NCBI GenBank assembly: GCA_011799875.1
Contig: CM022300.1
Coordinates: forward strand, 115,023,201 to 115,087,200
Source of the DNA: Thinopyrum elongatum
Lineage: Eukaryota; Streptophyta; Magnoliopsida; Poales; Poaceae
Length of the DNA: 64,000 bases
Direction: 5' to 3'
A program made the translations under genes and the position numbers. Position 1 is the stretch's first letter. The number at the start of each line of letters is the position of its first letter. Positions 46,809 through 57,126 of the stretch are shown piece by piece. Under the pieces are notes generated by a model. The model searched no databases and had not been told where the DNA came from. It was given only the letters and a program-made list of their open reading frames with translations.

Positions 46809-47329
46809 ATGACGTCTCCAAGAGCCCCCAAGGACAAGTTTTTTGAGAAGGTCATCAACCCTTATCTCGCGGAGGTGCTACAACACCCTCAAACCATTGA
46901 GCTACGTGAGGGGGTGCTGCACATCCGTGATACCGAAGGGCCTAAGAAGACCGGAAACATGGAGACAAGGCTCGAAGAAGTGAAGCGGCAAGTCTTCAAG
47001 TGCCAAGGGATGGTGGAACGCGACTCAACGCCAACCACATGATGATCGCTGAATTTACTAGTGGTCACAAGCTGGATGCCGAGAACATTGGGGAGGCCAT
47101 CTTCAAGCGTCATGAGAAAATCGAGCATCTCCAAGCCCAGATCTATGACCTGCAGAACCAAAACTGTGAGTATGAATATAGATTTAAGAGGATGAGTTTG
47201 GCTATAGATTTGAGGATCCCGGAGACTCGTTCATCTTTTTACGATGGTGAACCTATGCCTTGGAAGCCGGAGGATAAAATTTCGTCATCATCAACTCCAT
47301 CATCACCACCTCCGAAGAAAGAGTCATAA
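46809..47329 (+). pseudogene. A4 3' accessory ORF (env position), frameshifted
   Basis: Starts MTSPRAPKDKFFEKVINPYL at 46809 and shifts frame by one base at about 47020 (MVERD versus GTRLNANHMM). It then continues through a probable coiled coil (IFKRHEKIEHLQAQIYDLQN) to a Ser/Pro tail ending SPPPKKES. It corresponds in position, coiled-coil character and tail to 5318-5691. It lies between integrase and the 3' UTR, where Athila relatives keep an env-like gene, but no signal peptide or membrane span is visible. Function unknown; about 173 residues if the shift is ignored. Confidence 0.65.
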
Positions 47330-48895
47330 ATACATGGGTATGGGCACTCCCCTTGGCAACTGCAAAGCTTGGGGGAGTTGCCCCGGTATCGTATCACACT
47401 ATCACACCTTTACTTCTATCATTTTTCTTAGTTTGATCCTTTTGGTTATATTTTGATCTAGTAGAATAAAGTTTAAGTATGATCTAGCTTTGAGTTTTGT
47501 TTTGATATTTATCTATGTAATCGAGTCCGTGAGTTATATAATAAAGAGTAGTTTTGAGTTGAGGGCTTTACTTTCTTGCTATGATCTTGAGGGAATAAAA
47601 ATAAGAGAAAGAAATAAAAGGAAATAAAGAGATCATATATTGATCTTATGGAGAGTAATGACTTCACATATAAAGAGTATGATGAATAAAATTTGTTGGG
47701 AGTTAACAAACATAGTTTTGGTCATTGTTGCAATTAATAGGAAGTAATAAAGAAAGAGAGGTTTCACATACAAATATACTATCTTGGACATCTTTTGGGA
47801 TTGTGAGCACTCATTAAAATATGACATGCTAAAAAGTTGATGTTGGACAAGGAAGACAACATAATGAGTTATGTTTTCCTATATCCGAATAGAAGTTATA
47901 TTGTCATGGATCCTCCAACATGTTGAGCTTGCTTTTCTCTCTTATGCTAGCCAAATTCTTTGCACCAAGTAGAGATACTACTTGTGCATCTAAACATCCC
48001 TAAACCCAGTTTTGCCATGAGAGTCCACCATACCTACCTATGGATTGAGTAAGATCCTTCAAGTAAGTTGTCATTGGTGCAAGCAATAAAAATTGCTCTC
48101 TAAATATGTATGATCTATTCATGTGAAGAAAATAAGCTTTATACAAACTTGTGATATGGAAGAAATAAAAGCGAGGACTGCATAATAAAGTTCTTTATCA
48201 CAAGCGGCAATATAAAGTGATGTTCTTTTGCATTAAGACTTTGTACGTCCAACCATAAAAGCGCATGACAACCTCTGCTTCCCTCTGCGAAGGGCCTATC
48301 TTTTACTTTTATCTTCTACCCTTATACAAGAGTCATGGTGATATTCACCTTTCCTTTTTACACTTTTTTTCCTTTTTGCAAGCACTATGTGTTGGAGAAA
48401 GATCCAGATATATATATCCACTCGGATGTAGGTCATCATAAAGTATTATTGTTGACATTACCCTTGAGGTAAAAGGTTGGGAGGCGAAACTATAAGCCCC
48501 TATCTTTCTCTGTGTCCGACTGAATCTTTGAACCCATAAGTATCGCGTGAGTGTTAGCAATTGTGAAAGACTAAATGATAGTTGAGTATGTGGACTTGCT
48601 GAAAAGCTCTTAAATTGACTCTTTCCGATGTTATGATAAATTGCAATTGCTCCAATGACTGAGATCATAGTTTGTTGGTTTTCAATGAAGTTCTTGATTC
48701 ATACTTTACCTTGTGAATGAATTGTTACTTTGGCATAAGAAATTATATGACAATATATGTTGCTGTTCTAAAGATGATCATGATGCCCTCATGTCCGTAT
48801 TTTATTTTATCGACACCTCTATCTCTAAACATGTGGACATATTTTTCGATTTCGGCTTTCGCTTGAGGACAAGCGAGGTCTAAGCTTGGGGGAGT
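47330..48895 (+). other. A4 3' UTR and polypurine tract
   Basis: About 1.57 kb, no gene seen. It matches 5692-7265 and, at its end, 1-395. PPT TAAGCTTGGGGGAG at 48881-48894. Confidence 0.85.
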
Positions 48896-50417
48896 TGATA
48901 CGTCCATTTTGCATCATGCTTTTAAGTTGATATTTATTGCATTATGGGCTGTTATTACACATTATGGCACAATACTTATGCCTTTTCTCTCTTATTTTAC
49001 AGGATTTACATGAAGAGGGAGAATGCCGGCAGCTGGAATTCTGCGCTGGGGAAGGAGCAAATATTAGAGACCTATTCTGCACAACTCCAAAAGTCCTGAA
49101 ACTTCACGGAGAGTCATTTTGGAATTAATAAAAATATTGGGCGAAGAAAGCACCAGAGGGGGGCCACCAGCCATCCACAAGGGTGGAGGGCGCACCCTAC
49201 CCCCAGGGCACGCCCCCCTGCCTTGTGGGCCACCTGGCAGGCCCCCGATGCCCATCTTCTGCTATATGGTGTGTTTTGACCTGGAAAAAATCAAGAAGAA
49301 GCTTTCGGGATGAAGCGCCGCCGTCTCGAGGAGGAACCTGGGCAGAACCCATCTAGGGCTCCGGCGGAGCTGTTCTGCTGGAGAAACTTCCCTCCGGGAG
49401 GGGGAAATCGAAGCCATCGTCATCACCAATGATCCTCTCATTGAGAGCGGGTCAATCTCCATCAACATCTTCAACAGCACCATCTCCTCTCAAACCCTAG
49501 TTCATCTCTTGTATCCGATCTTTGTCTCAAAACCTCAGATTGGTACCTGTGGGTTGCTAGTAGTGTTGATTACTCCTTGTAGTTGATGCTAGTTGGTTTA
49601 TTCGGTGGAAGATCATATGTTCAGATCCTTAATGATAATTAATACTCCTTTGATTATGAACATGAATATGCTTTGTGAGTAGTTACATTTGTTCTTGAGG
49701 ACATGGGAGAAGTCTTGTTATAAGTAATCATGTGAATTTGGTATTCGTTTGGTATTTTGATGAGATGTATGTTGTCTTTCCTCTAGTGGTGTTATGTGAA
49801 CGTCGACTACATGACACTTCACCATGATTTGGGCCTAGGGGAAGGCATTGGGAAGTAATAAGTAGATGATGGGTTGCTAGAGTGACAGAAGCTTAAACCC
49901 TAGTTTATGCGTTGCTTCGTAAGGGGCTGATTTGGATCCATATGTTTCATGCTATGGTTAGATTTATCTTAATTCTTCTTTCGTAGTTGCGGATGCTTGC
50001 AAGAGGGGTTAATCATAAGTGGGAGGCTTGTCCAAGGAAGGGCAGCACCCAAGCACCGGTCCACCCACATATCAAATTATCAAAGTAACGAATGCGAATC
50101 ATATGAGCATGATGAAAACTAGCTTGACAACAATTCTCATGTGTCCTCGGGAGCGCTTTGCTTTATATAAGAGTTCGTCCAGGCTTGTCCTTTGCTACAA
50201 AAAGGATTGGGCCACCTTGCTGCACCTTAGTTACTTTTGTTACTTGTTACCCGTTATGAATTATCTTATCATACAACTATCTGTTACCGATAATTTCAGT
50301 GCTTCCAGAGAATACCTTGCTGAAAACCGCTTGTCATTTCCTTCTGCTCCTCGTTGGGTTCGACACTCTTACTTATCAAAAGGACTATGATAGATCCCCT
50401 ATACTTGTGGGTTATCA
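48896..50417 (+). repeat. A4 3' LTR
   Basis: 1522 bp, TGATACGTCC ... GGGTTATCA, TATA at 50164-50170. The CATGC duplication and the transposase frame follow it. Confidence 0.95.
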
Positions 50418-52700
50418 CATGCCAACAATTGAGTGGAACAGGGAAGATCCTCAGCTAGCTGTCGACACCATATTCCAGTCGATGGTGGACTGTCGCAATG
50501 CAGTGACTACATATTGCATTCTCACTGAAAATACATATGTGATTGATAGGAGTGAGCCAACAAGGTTCACTGTTCATTGCCCATATGATAGGTGTAGATG
50601 GAGGTTCCATGCATCACATATGTTGAGGAGCAAGTTCATTCAGGTTTGTGTATTTCAGTTTATACTGATTCATTTTATTTTCAGATCATTGTGTAATGTT
50701 TTCTAACAATATTTTTTTGGGTCCCATTTTGTTTCAGATAAAAAAGAACCCACACCAGCACACTTGTCCACCTGGAGGGGGAGGAGAGAAGGCTAAAACA
50801 AAGCTAGCAAAGACTAGGTGGGTGGTAGATGCAATTTTGGATTGGTTGAGAGAAACACCAACACTTGGGCCAACATCACTCCATGGGAAGCTATTTGAGA
50901 AGTACAAGATTGATATACCTTACATGAGGATTTTCTATGCTAAGGAAATGGCTCTTGATAGGATTAATGGTCCTTGGAATGAGTGCTTTCAGTTGCTCTA
51001 CACATTTAAATCTGAAGTGGAAGCTACTAGTCCATGGAGTGTTGTAGAGGTTTCTTGATGGTTGCAGGCCCTATTTGGCTATTGATGCAACTGCTTTGAA
51101 TGGAAGGTGGAGAGAACAACTAGTGGCATCTTCTGCAGTTGATGGACACAACTGGCTATTCCCAGTTGCATTTGGTGTGGTGGAGACAGAGTCTGAGGAA
51201 AGTTGGGTCTTGTTTCTGCAGCAGTTGCGCAACCTTATAGGTACACCCCCAAGTTTAGCTATACACACAAATGCTTGCAAGGGTTTGGAGACTGCAATGG
51301 AAATTGTATTCCCTAGAGTGGAGCATAGGGAATGTATGCGACACCTAGCGCAGAATTTCAGAAACAAATTCAAAGGTAAAGTTTATGATGAGAACTTATG
51401 GCCAGCATCATACACATGCAGTGAGAGGAAGCATGAGCATCATTTGAGAGTGTTGTATGCTCACAATCCTCTGGTGAAGGAGTACCTAGATGCACATCAT
51501 GGAAAGTTGTGGTCAAGAAGCAAATTCAATGAAATCTGCAAAGTAGACTATGTGACCAGTAACCTGGCAGAGTGTTTCAATGCAAATATCAAGTCATTGA
51601 AAGGGCTTCTGATATGCAAATATTTGATAAGATTTGGCAGATGATAATGATAAAGATGGCTCTTCGCAAAAGAATTGCAGAAATAGAATATGTTGGCCAT
51701 CTTATGCTCCCATCTCTTATTAAGGCATTGCATGCCAAGGCAAGAGGACTGAACATGAAATGCATTCGAGCGGTGACACACGAGGCCGAGGTAACATATA
51801 CTGACAGTAAAAATAGGGAATGGAGATATCCAGCTAACCTAGCAACTAGGGAATGCAGTTGTAGGCAATGGCAGCTCCGTGGGAAGCCATGCATACATGC
51901 CCTACATCTGATGACTGTTATAGGTGGCGAAGATGGTGAAGTTGATCAATACATCTCTGAATATTTTTCTGTTGCCAAATTCAGGGCTGCTTATGCTTCC
52001 AATGTGCCTGCACTCTTGGGAAAAGACCAATGGAACATAGTAGATCCAGGGTCAAACTACATTCTCCTGTACTAACTAGACCACCAGGAAGACCAAGGAA
52101 GAACAGGATTAGAAGAGGTGAAGAGGGTCGTGTAAAAAGACAACATAAGTGCAAAAAATGTGGAACCCTAGGGCACATTGCTAGGCTATGTACCAATCCA
52201 GTGGATGCTTCATTTGGAGAAAAGGAACAATGGGCAGCAACAAATGCAAAGGAGAATGCATCATTAGAGCAGATTGAAGCTAATACAGAGGAGAATGAAG
52301 CAGCAAAGCAGATTGCAGCTAATTCAGAGGAGAATGAAGCAACTGAATTATCCCTGCCGATAGCTTGGTATGTGTGCAACAACCTTCCCTTTTTTGTGCA
52401 TTTCTTCTCTTTTTATCGATGGCTTATAATCTTTTTTTTGTTTGACCTAGCTCTAGGAAAATTAGAGGAAAAGGAGAGAAAAGTCCAAGAGAGAAAGAAT
52501 TTGAAGAATATGAAGTCATGGCTTATGAAGGTTTTGAACCCCATCAACTGGCCAGTGCAAGTTCTCCGTCAGCACCTCGACAGCCACCACCCTAAGTGAA
52601 GATCAAAAGGAAGAAGAAAAAGGTGGATATCCCACCTAGGGAAACCAGGTGCAAGGCTGTTAAGCCGTCTCGGAACACAAGGAGCAAGGCAAAGATGTGA

Positions 52701-53942
52701 ACTTCGAACATTGAATGCAAGTTGTAAACTTTGAACTTTAAGGATTTGTACTAAGGTTTCTATCATTAATTTGAACAACTGTGAAAACTTGTAAGGTTTA
52801 ATAATGCTATTTGTACTTTGATGTGAAATTTGAGGCAAAATTTGAATTTGAGGCAGAATTTGAATTTTAGGCCAAATTTGAACCAACACTTCAACTCCGA
52901 TCTGTGGTGTGATGTTGCAATGTTTGCTGAACTATTATAAACGTTAGGTGATCAATCCGATCTCTTTTGCGTGGTAAAACTTATAGTCATGGGAAATGTG
53001 CTCCAAAAGTGCTCCGAAGCTAGGGTAAACTGCCCCATTTGTAATCAAGTTTTTTTTGACCTACTCTAAATGAGCCAAATATTTTTTATTAACACCTATT
53101 CAATCTATATAGTGTAGATTCGAAGTCTCACTATTTATTGAATTAGTCTTCATATTTTTACATTTAAAAAAATGTGCTTTAATAGAAAACCATTAAAAAC
53201 ACGTTTAAAATATGAAAAAGGAGAACTAAGTTCACATCCTTCTTGTTCAGTTTGAAATGAAGCTTTGGTGATTTTTTTTTATTTTTCAAAAACCCTACCT
53301 TCCTCTCCTTGAACTCTCTGCAATGTTGTACATGATAGCTCATATGTGTGAAGGTTTTTTCATGAAAATGTCCATAGAACAAGTTTATGATTTTTTGTTG
53401 GTAACATGTCACATAAGACAACACTGTGCGTAGGTTTTATATAATTAATGGTGCTCATTTGACCATGATCGTGCCAACTAGGTTTTTTTAAAATGACCGT
53501 AGACCAAGTTTAGTATTTTTTCTCGTTAGTGTGTCTTGTAAAACGACGAACGGCGAAGGTTTCATATTTTTTGGAATTTTTTTAATTAGTTATGCTCAGT
53601 TGAATATTGGTCAAACCCTAGATAACCCCGTTGACCAACTCATAATCCCTCTAAACCCCACGGGGTTTCGCCTAACCCTAGCTCCGAACATCAGCCGTCC
53701 GATCATACCCTAGAGCCAAGCGACAGCTCTCAGATATGGTCTTCTAGAAGGAATTCCGAGGCCACGCTGCGTGCAGGCTCCGCGCCGTTGGATCACATGG
53801 ACGGCTCCGCATCATTGGATCCTTGGGTGATCCACGAGAGGTTGGTTGTGCTCGCCCACCATTGCCTCCCCTTTCTTCTGCTTCTTCTTCTGCGGCGACC
53901 AGAGGAGCCACTCGTCTGCTTCTTCTTCTCCGACGACTAGAT
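52701..53942. other. MULE-1 spacer between transposase and GRF gene
   Basis: AT-rich 1.24 kb. It includes a short imperfect repeat of TTTGAGGCA(A/G)AATTTGAA (about 52828-52885) just after the transposase. No gene supported. The rest may hold the transposase terminator and the promoter of the GRF gene. Confidence 0.5.
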
Positions 53943-54604
53943 ATGTCGAGCTCCACTTCAGCCTCCCGCCCCTCGTGGCCCCAGTATGGTCCACTGCCCA
54001 TGGAGCGACGTCCTGACTGCCCACACACCGCGCCACTGAAAAGGTTGACTTCGAGGGAGGACAAGAATGGCAACTTTGGGCGCGAGTTCGTGAAATGCGA
54101 GAGCAAACCAGAGGGGCAGGTTAGATCTCATGATTTTTCTCTGACCCTTTCTTTTAATCTTTGCTTCTAATTCTTTTTCGTTGGATCTGAGATTTAGGGT
54201 TCATGATTTCATTTCAGATCGTGAAGAAATGCACACATTTTGAATGGCTAGATGACTACGTTCGGAGGCTTCAAGGGGAGGGCTTGCTTCAATTCAATGG
54301 GGCCGCAACCCGGGAGCTCAATCTGCCGTGAGCCACTCGGAATTTGGTCTCTGAAAGTGCTGCTCCGACAGTTGGGGATGCGGATCTGAAGGGGGAATTA
54401 AAGAAGATGAACAAGAACTTGAGGCAGATGATTCAATTGAACAAGCAGGCGAATCTGATAGCTTTAGGATTTTATTTTTGTATAGTTCCTCTAGGATTTG
54501 CTTACTTGATGGTCATCACTCGTTACAGATGTTATTTGTGTCGTGTCATGTGCTCTATGATTTGCTTAAGGGTTTGTGGATCATGTGCTCTCTGTGTTGC
54601 TTAA
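53943..54604 (+). pseudogene. GRF zinc-finger / membrane-anchored protein gene in MULE-1
   Basis: Exon 1 (53943-54119) encodes [16 protein letters not shown], then a GRF-type finger start ([30 protein letters not shown]). An intron (54120-54217, GTTAGA...TTTCAG) joins in phase to exon 2 with the rest of the finger (KCTHFEWLDDYVRRLQ). After LNLP an in-frame TGA (54329) interrupts. Beyond it the same frame continues with a coiled coil (ELKKMNKNLRQMIQLNKQAN) and a hydrophobic span (IALGFYFCIVPLGFAYLMVI), ending at 54604. Finger, coiled coil and C-terminal membrane segment are the usual layout of plant GRF-domain proteins of unknown role; GRF fingers elsewhere bind single-stranded DNA. The TGA is one C-to-T step from CGA. 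Likely carried cargo or accessory gene of the transposon. Confidence 0.7.
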
Positions 54605-54989
54605 TTTGTGGATCATGTGCTCTCTGTGTTGCTTAAACTATGTCTCTATCTCCATCTCTGAATCTCTGTAGGTGTTAGTTTTTGACACTTTCAGTTTCAT
54701 CAGACAACACCGAGGGCAAGAGGAAAAAATGTAGTTCTTGGGCCCAAAATGAAACCAAACTCTGGTTGGGTCGTCGCATTGCGTTGACCGTCGAAGGCCC
54801 ACAAAGATAAAAGAGGCCTAGAAAATAGTGCATGCGCTGGCTCTGTTTTCCCCTGTTTTTTTTTTTGCTTGATTGTTTTGATTGCACCTACAGAGATTGA
54901 GTGCACGTTGGTTACCTTACAAAAATAGGTTACATCGTTTGAAATTACACAACAATTGATATTGCCACCAACAAGTAAAAAATGGCTAC

Positions 54990-55470
54990 CCTTAAAAAAT
55001 TATTTTCATCATGCCAAATGGCCACAAACTATTCAAAAATTAGCTTCTTCTTGTTCATACAATATAGGTATCCTACAATATATATGGCCACCAACAATTC
55101 AAAAAAATTAGCTTCTTTTTCTTCTTCTTTTCAACATCAACATGTCACATTTTTCTAGCTTTAGTTTACTTTTTAACACCTCAACTAGTCCATTAGCCGT
55201 CCGTGCCAAAACTTGGAACCAATAAAACCTATAATATAAGGGCCAAAATTATTTCATCATGCCAAATGGCCACAAACTATTCAAAAATTAGCTTCTTTTT
55301 GTTCATACAATATAGGGAATAGGGCCACCAACAATTCAAAAAAATTAGCTTTTTCCCTTCTTCTTTTCAACATCAACATGGCTCATTTTTCTAGCTTTAG
55401 TTTCCTTTTTGACACCTCAACTAGTTTATTAGCCGCGCGTGCCAAAACTTGACCCTAAAATATAAGGGCC
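54990..55470. repeat. Tandem duplication in MULE-1, about 248-bp unit
   Basis: Two diverged copies. ATGCCAAATGGCCACAAACT begins at 55011 and at 55259, and TTCTTTTCAACATCAACATG recurs in each. The remaining sequence to 55950 has no supported gene. Confidence 0.85.
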
Positions 55471-55961
55471 AAAATATAAATACTACACAACATGAATATA
55501 ACAAGCCGAATGGGCTACCCTCCAACCATTTTTACAAGGTTAACCCCAAAACTTGTTGGTTTTCATTGAGGGATACCCTTTCATTGATTTAGCAGCAGGA
55601 GAGGTTACAAAAAGGGGTATGTTGGAAGAGAGTTTACATGTAGCCGGCTAGGGCTCGACTACGGCACCATATCCATCTAGCGATATCTCACGTCAAATAA
55701 GGGTACAACCAACGACATATAAAAGTAGCAAGCAAAACACAGAAAACCAACGACATATCAAATAAAAGTAGCAAGCATAACATAGTTCTTACATAAAACA
55801 TGATAGGGTTCCCAACATGATATAACACGACAGAGATAAAAAGTTCACGGTACAACCAACGACATAATTAAGATAGAAATATATAAAAAGCCCTAACACC
55901 CTAGGGCAAGACAAGCTTCACGAGACCGGGCCTTCACCACCATCTTCACTGCGCCTCCTCT

Positions 55962-56386
55962 TCACCGCTCCTCCTCCATGCTATCCTCGCCGAGGTAGTA
56001 GGGGAGGTTGTGCATACCGTTGCGGGTGGGGAAGATGATGTTGAAGTCCGTGAAGATGTTTTAGCTGGTGAATGCGATGAACTCGTACCCACACCAAAAC
56101 ACCTTGCCGAGGAGGTAGTACGCATCAAATTTGCTGGTGAAGTTGTCGATGAGCCCTATCGGGGAGTGCTGAAGTTTGGGCGCACTTCCTCCAGTCGGAA
56201 CATCACCGGCGAGCCCGCCGGGAGGTGGGCGAAGCCCGCACCGAGGAACCACTGGGTAAACTCCTTTGCTCCACTCCAGCGTAAGAATGCCCACACGCGG
56301 AGCGTCATCTCCACGACGAGACCGGCGGGATACCGCCTCTCCGGCATGGTCGGTGGTAGCTCGAAGGTGGGGCCGTTGTACTGCAT
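55962..56386 (-). pseudogene. Antisense ORF of unknown function next to MULE-1 right TIR
   Basis: Minus strand, start MQYNGPTFELPPTMPERRYP at 56386. The first frame runs through LVVEMTLRVWAFLRWSGAKE, FTQWFLGAGFAHLPAGSPVM and FRLEEVRPNFSTPR, then a frameshift (about 56155). The second part reads LIDNFTSKFDAYYLLGKVFW and CGYEFIAFTS, then a TAA (56061, one step from a Lys or Glu codon), NIFTDFNIIFPTRNGMHNLP and YYLGEDSMEEER to the TGA at 55962. Composition is protein-like across the lesions, which argues for a once-functional roughly 140-residue protein rich in aromatics. I recognise no named domain. It reads toward the transposase from the right TIR, a position like the second gene of maize MuDR, though no similarity to that protein is claimed. 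Confidence 0.6.
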
Positions 56387-56912
56387 CCTCGCCTGGCTTC
56401 GAGAGTGCTTTGGGTTTGGGTGAAGAAGAGAAGGGGCGGCGCAAATGGATGTGTGGAGAATAGGTGGAGGGGTGGGTGGTTTAAATAAGGGGAGTGGCAC
56501 CGGCTGCGCTCTGGATTTGCTATGTTCGAACGAGTCGCGATGATCTGTATGCCACTTTAATTGCCAACCGGTTTTAATTGCCATGCTGAATAGATGCGAG
56601 TGGATCGAAAAGACTGACACGATGCTCTAAATCGAGGAGACACGCGTGCGAGAAGAGACGAACCAGCGGCAGCGACCGTTCCTGCGTCCGTGGCGGCTCG
56701 CGTGCAGGAAAGAGGCTCGGTTAGCGCATAGTGGCGGCGGGCATCGGCACATGCAGGCAGGCTAGCTAGGTGCATGCATAGCAGGCTAGCTGGATATGTC
56801 ATGCATGCATAGCAGGCTTCTGTCGTGGCGGCGCGCGTCGGCCTTTTCCTTCATCCAACGGCCCAACAGTCTAAAGAAAACACGGCCCAACGGGCGAACA
56901 GCGCCACCGTCC
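56387..56912. other. MULE-1 subterminal region
   Basis: About 0.5 kb between the antisense ORF and the TIR, GC-rich, with short repeats of GCATGCATAGCAGGCTAGCT type (about 56760-56820). Probably promoter or leader of the antisense gene. Confidence 0.45.
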
Positions 56913-57126
56913 GATGCGGCCCCAATTGTCAGGTCCAACGGGCGACACAGTCCATCACAGCCCACTCATCAGAGTTGATGGTCAAAGCATTGACCCGACG
57001 GCATCCACCGTTTGTGACCATTTCTGAGGGTTTCGGAGAAGAGAGTGGGGAAAAGTGAGCAAAAGTTAAGAGCGTGGGGATGAATGAGTAAGGCTAAGGA
57101 ACCAGGGGCATAGATGTAAAAAACCC
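56913..57126 (-). repeat. MULE-1 right TIR
   Basis: Reverse complement of the left TIR (41243-41455), ending AAAAAACCC at 57126, followed by the TAAAAATAG duplication. Confidence 0.93.

Larger units (their letters stand above)
42584..50417 (+). mobile_element. A-type Gypsy element A4, complete ends, internally deleted
   Basis: 7834 bp with LTRs at 42584-44085 and 48896-50417 and 5-bp duplication CATGC at 42579-42583 and 50418-50422. It carries a PBS, a pol lacking gag, protease and the first half of RT, a 3' accessory ORF, a long 3' UTR and a PPT. The two LTRs are nearly identical except for a 20-21 bp gap near 42885, so this is the most recent large insertion here. Because it lacks Gag and a full RT, it must have moved with proteins supplied by a relative, or lost them after insertion. 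Confidence 0.95.
41920..52700 (+). pseudogene. MuDR-type (MULE) transposase, interrupted and frameshifted
   Basis: N-terminal exon from MEVSVLRGRKPH (41920) to 42583 has a PB1-like start and an acidic linker. The frame continues without loss across the nested element (GAC ATG C|CA ACA: DMPTIEW) to a MuDR zinc-finger region (CPYDRCRWRFHA ... HTCPP), with an intron at 50644-50737. Next come helix-turn-helix-like KLFEKYKIDIPYM, then the catalytic region (YLAIDATALNGRW, IHTNACKGLE, CMRHLAQNF), SWIM finger (CSCRQWQLRGKPCIHAL), AT-hook-like RPPGRPRKNRIRR, CCHC knuckle (CKKCGTLGHIARLC), an intron at about 52368-52450 and a basic tail ending at 52700. Lesions: frameshift/deletion at about 51045, frameshifts near 51605 and 52045, TAA at 52597. 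The expected second Asp (TDACKG in relatives) is Asn. Confidence 0.88.
41243..57126 (+). mobile_element. Large Mutator-like transposon (MULE-1) with nested retrotransposon
   Basis: Bounded by 9-bp duplications TAAAAATAG (41234-41242, 57127-57135) and TIRs of about 213 bp. It is 15.9 kb as found and about 8.05 kb once the A-type element at 42584-50417 and one CATGC are removed. Contents left to right: MuDR-type transposase gene (41920-52700, plus), GRF zinc-finger/TM gene (53943-54604, plus), a tandem duplication, and an antisense ORF of unknown function (55962-56386). The 9-bp TSD, long TIRs and the transposase family agree on Mutator superfamily. All ORFs carry lesions, so this copy is probably no longer autonomous. 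Confidence 0.95.
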
